A DNA stretch of 64,000 bases from Paragordius varius (lineage: Eukaryota; Nematomorpha). Position numbers and translations under genes: made by a program. Location of the stretch: the NCBI GenBank assembly GCA_964247055.1, contig OZ176050.1:12214001-12278000 (forward strand), given 5' to 3'. Position 1 is the first letter of the stretch. Every line of letters begins with the position of its first letter. The notes under the pieces were generated by a model. It did not search any database and was not told the origin of the DNA. It worked only from the letters and a program-made list of their open reading frames with translations. Below, one piece after another: positions 50,247-61,893 of the stretch.

Positions 50247-53200
50247 ATGATCCCCAAAACTCTGTTCCGACATTTGCAAGGAAACCTTATTCTATTTATT
50301 CTGATATTCTCGGGTATATTTACAGTTAAAGCTGAAATTTTATGGACAAAATGTAATAATATAAAGATAAATATTTTTTTCTAAAAGACAATTATACTTT
50401 TTAAATTTTAATTCTTTTAAATATAACGAATTGTTTTAAACTGCAAAATATAAAATAGAGATGTAATTTGGTAACACAATCAATTGTATATTTAACGATT
50501 GTAGTATAATGATGGGTTCCAAAGAAGTATAATTCTCTTTTGAAAAAAAAAACTTTTGTCTTTTATATTATTACGTTTTGTCCTTATAATTTCAATTTTT
50601 ATTGTAAAAAAACATTCTTGAAATAAAATTTTTGCGATATTTTCTTTAATTCGGTTAGTTACATATGAATCCGATGAAGAAGAAAGATTGATTCGTGACC
50701 TTTTTCGAAATTACAATAAATACATAAGACCGGTCAAAAATAAAACTGATCATTTGAACGTTCAATTCGGATTAACCTTAATTCAATTGATAAATGTGGT
50801 ATTATATTCTTTACTAGTGAATCATACAAATAAAATTGGTATTAGATACCATTGACTGTTAAAATCTTTAGCCAATCCATATTTGAGATCTAGCATTTTA
50901 AAATATTTTCTAAATAAATGACTATAAAACATTATTTATTAGATAATAATTATATAATTAGCCTACTAAATTTATTTATGTAGAATGAAAAAGAGCAGAT
51001 AATGAAGACCAACGTTTGGCTTCAACTGGTAAGCCATATGTTTATTTAGCATTTACTGTTTTAACAAACATAACTTGTGGTTTCAAAGTCTGTTTGAGAT
51101 TTTCTAATTTTATAAATTTTTAGCGCTTTTAAAATATATGCAAAAAAATTACTTTATAAAATACAAATAATTATCATTTTAACGATAAAATTAATTTAAT
51201 TTCAAAATACCATTAACTTACTATTTCATATATTGTATTTATGGAAAAATTGGCGGAAGCAATTGTTTTAGTTTTAGATTTTAATATGCCGTAAAATTTC
51301 ATAAATTCGTGTTTCTATAGTATCTAATTATTATGTTTTAGAAATGGAACGATTTTCAATTAGCCTGGCCATCGGAAGATTATGGGAACATCAAAACGAT
51401 TCAAATTCCCTATTCCATGATTTGGACACCGGACATGGTTTTACTGAATAAGTAATATATTTTGCAAGTTTTTTGTTGCTGAAAATCTGCTTATTCAAAG
51501 CTATTTTTTAATGATCTAGTGCGGATGGGAAATATGAAGTTAGTACGAAATCTAACGTAGTACTCAATTACGATGGCGAAGTTTTATGGGTGCCCCCATC
51601 CATTTACAAAAGTGGTTGTATCATAGATGTCAAATATTTCCCGTTCGATGAACAGAAATGTAAAATGAAATTCGGTTCCTGGACTTTCAATGGGGATGAG
51701 CTGGGATTCTCATTTTTTGATGGCAAAGATTACGTTGATTTGAATGATTTTTCAATCAGTGGTACGTGGGATATAATTAATGTCCCTGGATATCTTAACA
51801 TAGATAATCGTACTAAACCGACACAAACCGATGTCACTTTTTACTTGTATATTCGACGTAAAACCCTTTTTTACACAGTTAACTTGTTAGCCCCATGTAT
51901 TATGATGTCTTTCCTCAGCGTACTTGTATTTTATCTCCCCCCAGATGGAAACGAGAAAATAACCCTGAGTATATCCATTCTTTTAGCCATAGTCCTGTTT
52001 CAACTCGTTGTGTCTAAAACATTGCCACCAACATCATTGACTATCCCATTGATAGCCAAATATTTGCTCTTCACGTTTGTCATGAATCTCATATGTGTCC
52101 TCATAACGGTAATTATTGTCAATTGGAATTTCCGAGCAGCTAAAACTCATAAGTTACCACATTGGATGCGAGTGGTATTTATTCAATTTTTACCCAGGTT
52201 TGTGTGTATGAAACGTCCCACTTTGTTAAGACCATCTAAATCGGGAACATTCTCTTTTGATATAACACCATCTTCCACTTCACAAGATGGGAGGATGGAT
52301 ACGTCTCGTACAAACATTATATCACCCACCAAAATTAATAAAAAGTATGAGTCTGCAATGAAAAACGGTAAGTGTACTTTAAGAAATCGAAAAGTAAATG
52401 TAAGGCCTTTCGGCAAAAACGATGACGTGATTGGTAAAATAAATCATCTCCCATTAAACAAGCATAAAAGTATGGAACTTTCCGATTTTCACACTAATCC
52501 TTTAAATTATCGTTTTGCCGGTAATGGGTCGTATATGGATGATCGACACCAGGACCAACTTTCAACCACTTATGGAAATCGCCATTTTTTGAGTGGAAAA
52601 GATTTGGAAGAAATTGAGCAACTTGCCACTGCTGAAATGTTAAACAAGGGCTCGCATCTTAACAGAGCAGCGCTTTCTAGCGGTAAAAAACTTCCATACC
52701 CACGTCAAATTTGTAATGATAACCCGAGTTTTGAAGGTGAGGGAGGAATCAATTTTAATGCGTATAGGACATCGAACATGGCTCATTCAAATACCAATAG
52801 ATCAATAAGACGTCAACACAGTTTAGATTTAGATGATGACTCTAATATCGCCACCAAATTGAACGCATTCAAGGCAGGTACTATAGTACCTAGGGCGAAT
52901 GAGCACATAAATAAATTTTCTGATTACCATATTACGTCGAATCCGGTAGACGAAATAGAGGTTACCAAACAAAAATTATGGTTAGGACCATATGAAATTC
53001 CCATCCCAAGCTTTCCGCCTCACTCCTCTGCGTTACCGTTGTATGAAAGGCCCGACATTGTTAATCAAAACTATTATGACGACCAAGAACAACAATATCA
53101 ACAAGAAGTAGAGGATGCAGTTAGATTTTATGGTAATCCCTATTACTTCTCCAACAATTCCAACAATAACAATAGCAACACTGATGAGGTACAAAAAATG

Positions 53201-53840
53201 CCGAAACAACAATCGTCTGAAGCAAATCAAAAATGGAATTTCCGAAAAATTCTGCAACAAAAATTTTTGCGTGAACAAAAACGCCGCGCTGAAGCTAAAC
53301 GCAGGAGTACCCTACTCTCACCACCTATGGTACATAGCACAGCTCGTGACGTTATTTATGTGGCTAAGCATTTAAAGATGGAAGATGAAAATAATATGGT
53401 AACACCAGCCATATTTTTTTGTACAATGATTTTACTAATAAAAAAATTTTAGACATTATTCCGAATTGTAAATGGTAGCTTTTTGGTATCAAAAAATGAA
53501 TTATTATGGTTAATTAGTAAAAAATATTAACAATGATTCTGCCGCTTATAAATTATAATCTTTGGGGGATATATTTTGTAATTTTTAAGTTTTTCAATTG
53601 ATTTCTATTATTAAATTTCTTTTTGTAAGATAATTTTAATATTTGTTAACTGTGAAATTTTAGGAGCGGGAAGATTGGAAATATATTGCAATAGTTATTG
53701 ATCGAATTTTACTTTACATTTTTATCATTGTGACGTTGGGTGGAACATTGGGAATTATATTTGATGCTCCTCACATCTTTGAATATGTCAATCAACAGGA
53801 ACGACTTCAATACCTAACTGGAAAACAATCTAAACTCTGA
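50247..53840 (+). CDS. Nicotinic acetylcholine receptor subunit, non-alpha type, 6 exons, 805 aa
   Basis: Exons 50247-50313, 50659-50798, 50984-51028, 51342-51451, 51520-53398, 53664-53840 (2418 nt, phases agree). A signal peptide is coded by exon 1 (hydrophobic [10 protein letters not shown]). The ligand-binding domain has [22 protein letters not shown] (112-115), and the Cys-loop C154-X13-C168 (with FPFDEQKC). N-glycosylation sequons stand at Asn50 and Asn217. M1 about 236-260, M2 about 266-286 ([16 protein letters not shown], with the Glu typical of cation channels), M3 about 297-321, M4 about 752-780 in the last exon. Loop C lacks the YxCC pair, so this is a non-alpha subunit that would need an alpha partner. 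The closest type I recall is the nematode UNC-29-like group. The M3-M4 loop, about 425 residues, is far longer than usual (100-150) and Asn-rich, in one large exon. Confidence 0.95.
50323..50604. mobile_element. MITE of the CAGTAAAAATTG family, filling receptor intron 1
   Basis: TA|CAGTTAAAGCTGAAATTTTA at the left and ...ATTTCAATTTTTATTG|TA at the right, matching copies at 44565 and 48773. It begins 10 bp after the exon 1 donor and makes up 282 of the 345 bp of the intron. Confidence 0.8.
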
Positions 53841-54030
53841 TTCCAAAGCATTAATATCGCATACCCATAAATATGTGTAAATTGTCAAATAATGTTTTAT
53901 TAATAATTAGTGTTTTTGCATTTATTATAAATAATATATTTTCCCGGAATACTTTAGTAAAATGAATGATATATTTTTTGCATATAAGTTAATAATAATT
54001 TATCATTTTTTAAAGGTGAGCGGTATTAGT

Positions 54031-55337
54031 TTACTGCCTTCGAAAAATATTAGAAAAATCAAAACTCATTTTCGATGGGATAACATTAAAACCTCTTCTA
54101 CCGTTAAAATTTATATTTTGCCCATGATTATTATTATTATTATTAGTATTATGGGTTATTCTTCGTACTGAAGTTGAACTCCATGAATACTGACAGGTTA
54201 TTCTCCCTGTAACATCTATTTTCCCCGCTATATTTATAGTTGCACCGGGCGGAGGTTGAAAAGCTGGTGGGACAGGCCTATTCCGACACACTTCTTCAGG
54301 GGAGTTGTTTTTATTGCCCAAAATTCTTCTAGATAGTTCGTATTCAGCAATCGGATTTTTTCTAGCAGGAGTCTGATCTGTGCATTTTTTAAAGTCGGCA
54401 AAACCTCGTCTTTGACCATTAGGTTGTTGAAATGCAAAAATTGTTGGTTTGATAACACTCTCCTGTGCATTATTTTTCATGTTAGGTTTGATGTGGTTAG
54501 TTTTCTTTGTGTCAAAGTTTGAGGAAGGAGGTCTTACAGCAGCTGGTGGTTGAACATTGCGTTTCTGTTGACCATTACTTTTAAAGCCTGAAAGACCGCG
54601 TCCGTTTGGATTCAGATTGTTAACTTTTCGTTTTGTGACCGGTTTTCGGACCGAAGCCATATCTTTTTGATGGGGTGGCCAAGTTTGAGCCGCGCAAGTC
54701 GAATCACATGAAAGTTTACAAACACTTTTATGCGGTGAATTACATAACGTATGACAATTTGAATAAAGGTTTTCACACAATTCTATGATATGATTAATAT
54801 TTGGAGTATCCACGATTACTTATAATTTACATAGATGTGAGAGATAAAAATGTTTAAATATACTTTATATAGCAAATTACAAACTTACCACATCTCTCTA
54901 GTAAATGCGGATATTGTGTTGAGCATAAACCCTTAGAAGGACATTCACAGGTTGGTCCACCATTTGATTTTTCATATGGCCTTTCAAAATATGAGCCCAT
55001 ATTCCCTCTAAAAATATTAATTCATAATTAAATAATTAAATATGATCAATTAAAGTGAAATCGGACATTTTTTTATTTTTTTCATTGATGAAAATAAAAT
55101 TTATATCGAAAATATATTCGGAATATTCGCAGTTTTATTTGAGTGATATTTAAATTTTATTCAATTTAATAAAATAAATTTTATTTTGATCGTATGTATC
55201 AAAAAGCATTGTTTATGCAAGATAAAATTTTTGTAAAAATGAAAAATATACCCTGGATAATAGTTACAGGTATATAGATAAAATCCTCCACAATTCTTAG
55301 AAGCACATCCAATGTATTTCGTACTGGCCCACACAAT
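54031..55337 (-). CDS. CAP-superfamily (SCP/TAPS) protein with long C-terminal tail; 5' exons missing
   Basis: Three exons in transcript order: 55252-55337, 54889-55007, 54031-54818, in phase. The first codes IVWASTKYIGCASKNC then TCNYYPG, the CAP1/CAP2 end of the domain (family: FTQVVW.ST..VGC...CNY.P.GN). The second continues GNMGSYFERPYEK and a Cys-rich hinge, GGPTCECPSKGLCSTQYPHL. The third adds more Cys (ELCENLYSNCHTLC, SVCKLSCDSTC), then about 200 residues of basic, Asn/Pro-rich low complexity without a domain I know. CAP proteins are secreted, with varied roles (venom allergens, sterol binding, protease-inhibitor-like). A further upstream exon near 55422-55470 could code for ASKFYMHNLTQ, but its donor does not join cleanly, so it is left out. 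Its stop is 190 bp from the receptor stop, tail-to-tail. Confidence 0.8.
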
Positions 55338-57572
55338 CTGGATAATATTGTAGTATACTTTATATTTAAGCATTATTGTAGTTAATTTAAAAATAATGTT
55401 GATTTTTTGAATTTTTAAGACGATAATTTGTGTCAAATTGTGCATATAAAATTTTGATGCTCTTTCCCTAAAGTTTAATAACTAAATGTCCTAAAAATAT
55501 TCAACAAAAAAATACTTTTATATGCATACAATGTTATTTTCCATAATTGATATTTTGGAGAAAAGCCCCATACAATTTTTGATAGCTTCTATCATCTTTT
55601 TATTTACGCAGCAATCGATACAAAAATAAAAATTAAAGTATCAAAAGGGTATCAATTTTATACAAAAAAACGGTACCGGAACAAGACCTGCTGACAACTG
55701 TTCTTCAAAAATATGCAGGACCAAACCTTTGTTTTTACCAAGGATAAAAATAATATATATTATTTTAATCAAAATTTTTAAATTTTGTAAGAAGAATTCT
55801 GAGATCTGGTCTGTTGTGAATGTTTTTATCATATAAAAATATTTTTTAAGAATATTATATGTTATCGGTTCATCGGACTGTTTTGTCTTTGGTAATATCG
55901 TAATTTTAGACTTAACTGTAATGAAAAGCGAGTTTCCACTGGTACATTTCGGATTCGTTCTCAGGGATCAAACCATTGAATGCTTCAACACCCTCGAACA
56001 TTTCGATTTTCCCTTTGAACAATTAATTTTTTTGGAACAAATTATATGTTTCCGCAAATTATTATTTAATATTAATGATGCATGCTAAAGATGACATCTA
56101 ATAAAAAACGGGAATTTTCCGATGAATATTGATATTAAGAAGTGGGGAGAATCTTATTAGTAATACCAAATAAAAAAATCCGCTACTTGCCCATGAAATT
56201 ATAAAAAATCCTAACATTGAACGCCACATCAAAATCAATCCATTCATAAATTGCCTTAAACACTTGTTATGCTGACATTATCCCCTAACTTATATATGCG
56301 AAAGGGAACATATTCAAAAATGATATATGTTATGCATACACATAGAGATAGATTGACAAATCTTCATATGGACAAGATATTAGAATGCTGAATGAAATTT
56401 AAAAATTATTGGTGAAATTCGTTAAACATATGGAGATGTGCCGAACTTAATATGTTTCACTTATGCAATTTTTAATTAGTAAAAATTAAATGGTATGAGA
56501 AATATGGTATAGATAATTTGAGATTTATATGCGACTCGCAAAAATAAAGGTAGACAGTGGAGTAGCTATGGAGGGGGGGGGAAAGTTATGCTCCAGGCAC
56601 CATAGTTAAAGGGGCGCCGGATTTTAAAATTTTTTGATTTTATGTCAAAGGATTAGGTATTTAAAAGTTATTATTTTATATGATACATAAAAAATCACCG
56701 ATTTATGAGTGGTCATGACCTTCCATCTTGATCAAAATTCTCCTTTATTATTATCAATATTTAAATCTAACCAACTGTTTCCTATTTTTATTTATTAATC
56801 TGTTTCCTCTCTATCTTCAAGCGCCTACCTTTAATACTCTCAGCCTGTTCATATCATTTATAAAACTTATCTTCAAATAAAGTGTCATTTAAATTTATGC
56901 TAATTTTCTTTTTATTTTGCTTGCTCGATGCAACCCATTATGTTAAAATTCTTTAAATTTAATACTATAAAAGAGAATTCCAAAATAAATATTGTTTATT
57001 TTTTCATCCCAATGGGCATGGTAAACCATCTACATCAAAATACATTACCCCGTGCTTTTGTTTTTTTGTTCCCCTTATAACTATTTTTTTCTGCTCAATT
57101 GCAACTTTACCCTTTTCTTCTTGAATTCAAAATATTTCTTTTTTATTTATTCTATTTATCCATCAGAGAGGTATCAGATATGATTATATATTTATTTTAC
57201 ATCTATTTTCAAGTATTTTTAATATACAAAATGAACACAAAGTATTTTAACATTTGGCCATTATATATATATTTTATAGATAAATATTGATAAGTGAACT
57301 AGAGTTACATTTAAACCGGATAAGCATTTATATTGTTTACTTTGATGGCTATTTTAAGGTATATACATTGTTTATCTGTTGCCTGTAAAATTAAGATTTT
57401 TGATGGAAATATAGTGGAACCGTTTTGGAATTGAAAGTCACGGTTTAATTTGATTATCTTTTTAAATGCAACGGGTTGCATGGAAGGGGGGGGACCGCCA
57501 TCAGTTATTCATGCACCAGCAAGGTACGCCTCTCAAAGTTTATCTAATTTTGTTGTTAGCTTGTACTATAAT
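55338..57572. other. Region expected to hold the 5' exons of the CAP gene; none firmly identified
   Basis: AT-rich. On the minus strand, 55422-55470 codes for ASKFYMHNLTQ, like the CAP 'GHFTQ' motif. 55985-56050 has a small piece of the CAATTCAAATTCACCCT MITE family. A run of 9-10 G lies near 56573. No signal peptide or HNxxR exon found. Confidence 0.4.
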
Positions 57573-60500
57573 TAAGGTGACCAGATTTTTTGAAGGAAAA
57601 AGCGGGACAAAACTGAGAAGGGGGGGAGGGTCATTGGGGGGTACAACCAAAAATTTTTATACAAAAAAATTATTGTAATATTTATTTATTTTTAACACAA
57701 ATACATTATAAATATAAAAAAATTTGTACCTTACAGGTTGTTTGTACCTTATTCAATAAATTTACATCGCACAAACAAAGGGTGAAGTGATTGTAATATT
57801 CTAGAAAAAAATTATAAAGACGAAATCATCACAAAGTGCGATGGGTGATGCAAGAAGCGGCACAAAAAATATTTTTAACAATTTAGCGAATAATCTTAAT
57901 CAAAACATTATTGGCAGATACACAACGCTATTCAAACAGCTACTGATTTGTTACCCCTGGATGTGGAAAATATAGATTTTAAAATGCTTGGATATTGTAG
58001 AACTGTTGGTTAGCTCTTTTGCCAGCGATTGAAATATTTATAAAAATGTGATCTCCTAGAATCCTGTTTTTTATCACAGGACAAAGGTTAAAATTCCAAG
58101 TCAAAAAAGGTTAGAAAATAATTTTATACCATTAGCTAATCGCAATATTATAAAGCATCTAGAAAAACAATGCTCAATGAATGGCCAGCTTTTAAAAATG
58201 TTTTATACAAACAGAAACGATTATTTGGAAGATAAAACGGTGCACACTGACACTTTTTTATGAAGTCTCAATTAAATAAATATATTGAATGAGAACTTAT
58301 ATTATGGACAACAGGAAAAAATACGTAGGATAGAAATGGTTAAAATAATCATTTTTAAAAAAATTATGTTCCATATAATAATATTTTAATTGTAGAATTT
58401 GCATTATCTTTACCTGAACCACTGCTATTGAACGCGTTTTTCCACAGTAAATTAAGTAAGGACACGGAATCAAATTTAAATGTTGAATAAAAGCCATTTT
58501 ATGTGTTCAAATATAATTTGACAAATTATGAAGACATATACAATATAATTTTGTTTATTTTTTAACGCAAAAACTTTAAAGAAATTATTTTATTCTTTGG
58601 TATATTTTTTGTTTGAGTGAATGCGTTTTAGCAGATTGTCATCATTTTTTAAAATATTGTAGAAGTCTTCACAAGAATTTGTCAAATTATATTTGACAGG
58701 AAAACGGCCTTTAAAGTTTCAACATTTAAATTTGATTTTTCCGATGTCCACACCGGATTTACTGTGGATTAAACGTGCTCAGCAGCAGCGTTGGTTCCAG
58801 GTAAAGATAGTGCGAGTTCCACAATTTTTAAAATATTATTGTTATAGTTGGCTTCAAAATGATGAAATTCCAGCCATTTCTTTTCTACTGTATATTTTTA
58901 TTTTGTCCATAATTTTTTCATATTAATATATCTTTTAACTAATGATTCTTCAGAAAAAAGATCATTTTCTGACAGATTGCTTTTTGAGAATTTTTGGGAA
59001 CAGATATAATCAAATGATTTTTGAACATCGCACCAATTAATTCTGATTTTAATGTTATCCAATGAAAATGATCAATTTTGTTGAATTGCGTCGTCCAGTC
59101 TTCCAAATGATCTTTACAGTTTGTATAAAACATTTTTATATGGTACAGGATATCTTGGCGATTTATTAAGCCTTGTTTTTCTAAATTATTTATATTGCGG
59201 ATGGTTAATGGTATAAAATTATTTTCTAACCTTTCTTGACATTGGAATTAGGTTCTAACTTAATTGACTAATTCAATTGCCGAAATTATGTCACCTTCTA
59301 TCAATTTAATAACATTTTAAAAGAGAGAAGCTTGATTATGTAGGGACTCTAACCATATTTTTGAAGAATCACTTTCAAAAAACTTTTTAAAAGTTGAAGG
59401 ACATTTGTCCTGTGATAAAAAAAGATTTTAAAGGATCATACATTTTTAAAATACTTTCGATAGCTGGCATAAAAGCTAACCAACGAGTTTTGCAATATCC
59501 AAGCATTTTTTTGATATTTCTGCATTTTCACAGAATTCTTTAAGCGTTTCAACACGTACCGTGCATATATAAAAATAGGAATATATTTTATCGACTACAT
59601 TTTCCACATCTAGGGGTAACAAATCAGCAGCTGTTTAAATAGCGTTGTGTATTATATGCGCTGCACACCCAACGCCAATAATGTTTTGATTAAAATTATC
59701 TGTTAATTTATGAAAAGTATTTTTTGTTCCCCTCCTTGCTTTTCCACCAAAGTTCGTATTGGTGTTGTCAGCGCAATATGCGATAATTTTGTCTTTTAAA
59801 TTATTTTTTTTCTAGAATATGCATTATTGGAGTAAATATTATGGAATTTTCACGGGGTAGAGAAATTAAATCTAAAATTTTGGGAAATAATTTTGTTTCT
59901 TGGTCATTTGATGCATCAGAGTATAGGGATAAGAAATTAATTTTAAGCAAATCTTTTTGTATTTCAGAAAATGCATGTGGCGAAGGACATTGCACTTAAT
60001 GGCTTTGGCCTTTGTACTGGCACATGTAAACTTTTTATGGAATAATGTGCGAATAACCTAGATACAGTCCATAGATCAAAGGAATGATTGTGATTAACGG
60101 CGTGAAAAGATAACACGCCCTCAGCTAGTGCCAAATTCCTTTCTTCCTCTCCAAAAGCGGTTTTTCGAAAAAAATCGCTCATTTTGTAAGATGATGCCGC
60201 CATATCTAAACATTTTTATGTTTCTGTGTTTCCATATGCTTTGTAGTATCATGCTTCCATGTGCTAGGGTGAATTCCCCCTCGCATATAAGACATTTAAC
60301 AAATGATTCATTCTTCGTTTTTTTTGATAAAAGGAAAATCTTTCATTAATTCATCGTTGAATTTACAACCTCTTTTTGTGCTCATATTTATAAACTACTA
60401 TTAGTATAATAAATATTTTTTTTTACCTTAATTTTCTAGAATAAACGTGTAAGGTACCGATTTGTGGTATCAATTTGTCTTTTAAGCTACCGATTTGTGG

Positions 60501-60751
60501 TATTAACTTGGCTTTTGATAATGATGACAGTAGTAGTAGGAAGCAAAGTGTATAATCATATGATATAAATTTGAAAAAAATAATATTTGTAAATTAAAAA
60601 TAAAAAATTTTAATTTAAAATTTAAACGGATAAAAAAAATTTATTTGTATTAAAAAAAATTTTTTTTATATAATCGTGAAAAAGCGGGACATTTTAAAAC
60701 GTAGCGGGAGGCGGGACAAAGTGTGAAAAAGCGGGACGTCTGGTCACCTTA
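57573..60751 (-). mobile_element. hAT-superfamily DNA transposon with decayed, internally inverted transposase
   Basis: Terminal repeats TAAGGTGACCAGA / TCTGGTCACCTTA and an 8-bp direct repeat ACTATAAT at 57565-57572 and 60752-60759, as for hAT elements. 3,179 bp. The minus strand holds a broken transposase: a BED-like finger region (FVKCLICEGEFTLAHG, HMETQKHK) near 60220-60340, AEGVLSFHAVNHNHSF near 60100, CADNTNTNFGGKARRGTKNT and GVGCAAHIIHNAI near 59640-59790. A second, plus-oriented fragment of the same region lies at 57826-58260. Another homologous pair faces each other at 58370-58500 (-) and 58660-58880 (+). Several stops and frameshifts interrupt it, so it cannot make a transposase. 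Confidence 0.85.
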
Positions 60752-60805
60752 ACTATAATGTATGCCATCTAATTAAGAGTAGTCAGGTATAACTAATTAG
60801 CATAA

Positions 60806-61300
60806 TCTGATGGTAAATGCTGGCTTTGTAATCTGGTACAGGAAAACCGGTAGACCCATTAAAATCCAAACTTCAAAAAAATATATTCATTAATAAATGC
60901 CCCGACAATAGCTTTGCCCTTTTTTTGAAATAGGCCCCCAGTTCGAGCCCACCCCGTGTGAAAAACGGTTTTTTTTTGAAAACAGAAGTCCACAAAAATC
61001 ATGTCTTTGAGACTATTTCCCGGAGAACGTGTTGGACCATTCAATTTCAAATATGATTTTATTTAATTATTTTCGATTGCGCCGAAAGTCGTCTCGCTTT
61101 TTTAACTTAGGCCCTCTTTTTACCAGCTCCCCCCGTAAAATGCCACCTTTTTTAAAAAACAAAGTCTACAAAAATAATTTTCTAAATTATATTTCGTCCT
61201 AGGTATGAGACCGTAAAAATTTAAAATGGATTCCACGTATTTTCTGTTAAAAGGCAAAAATTTTAGCCCACCGTTTCGTTGATGATGGCTGCTGGGTAAG
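60806..61300 (+). mobile_element. Helitron-like 5' part, plus orientation (truncated)
   Basis: Starts A|TCTGATGGTAAATGCTGGC, a shortened 5' end, followed by 'aaaccggtagacccatt', 'gttggaccattcaatttc', 'gtcgtctcgcttttttaac'. It ends in an array-like piece (ctgctgggtaaggagctac) where the next copy begins. Confidence 0.65.
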
Positions 61301-61319
61301 GAGCTACCCGCTAAAAACT

Positions 61320-61855
61320 GATTCCTCATGTAACTTTGTGATCTGTTTCCGGAAAACCGGTGAACCCATTCAAATCCAAACATCGAACAAATATAATCAT
61401 TAATAAATGTCCCGACAATAGCTTAGCCCTTTTTTGGAATTAGGCCCCCAGTTCGGGCCTACCCCGCGTAAAAAACAGGTTGAGACAATTTTCCGGAAAA
61501 CGTGTTGCACCATTCAATTTCAAATATGATTTTTGTTAACTTATATCTCGCCGAACATAGTCGACTCACTTTTTTGATTTAGGTCCTCTTTTACCCGCTA
61601 CCCCCGTAAAATGCCATTTTTTTCAAAAAAAAAACAAAGTCCACAAAAATAATTTTTTGATTGTATTTTTCCCCCAAGTAAATAATATATTAGTATGAAT
61701 GCACCGTTTTAAAATTCCTATAAAATTATATATGAATAATTCGAAATAATCCACATATGTGGATCATTTTATTGTCCCTTATTTCAAATGGCATCCCCGC
61801 CCCAGAAGTCCGAAGGACTTCCTCGTGCTGCGTAGCAGCACGTGATTCACGCTAG
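61320..61855 (+). mobile_element. Helitron-like element with intact 3' end and two hairpins
   Basis: Begins within the 5' block (gtgatctgtttccggaaaac). It ends with hairpin GAAGTCCGAAGGACTTC (61805-61821), hairpin CGTGCTGCGTAGCAGCACG (61824-61842; 8-bp stem), 13 nt, and CTAG followed by T at 61856. This is the cleanest 3' terminus in the window. Confidence 0.75.
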
Positions 61856-61893
61856 TTATTTTTTATATTTTAATAGCATGAATACATGCGTAA

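Noticed and set aside
55422-55470. CAP exon coding ASKFYMHNLTQ
   Set aside because: Motif is right, but the nearest donor (GTCTTA) would insert two Ile before IVWAST; left out of the gene model.
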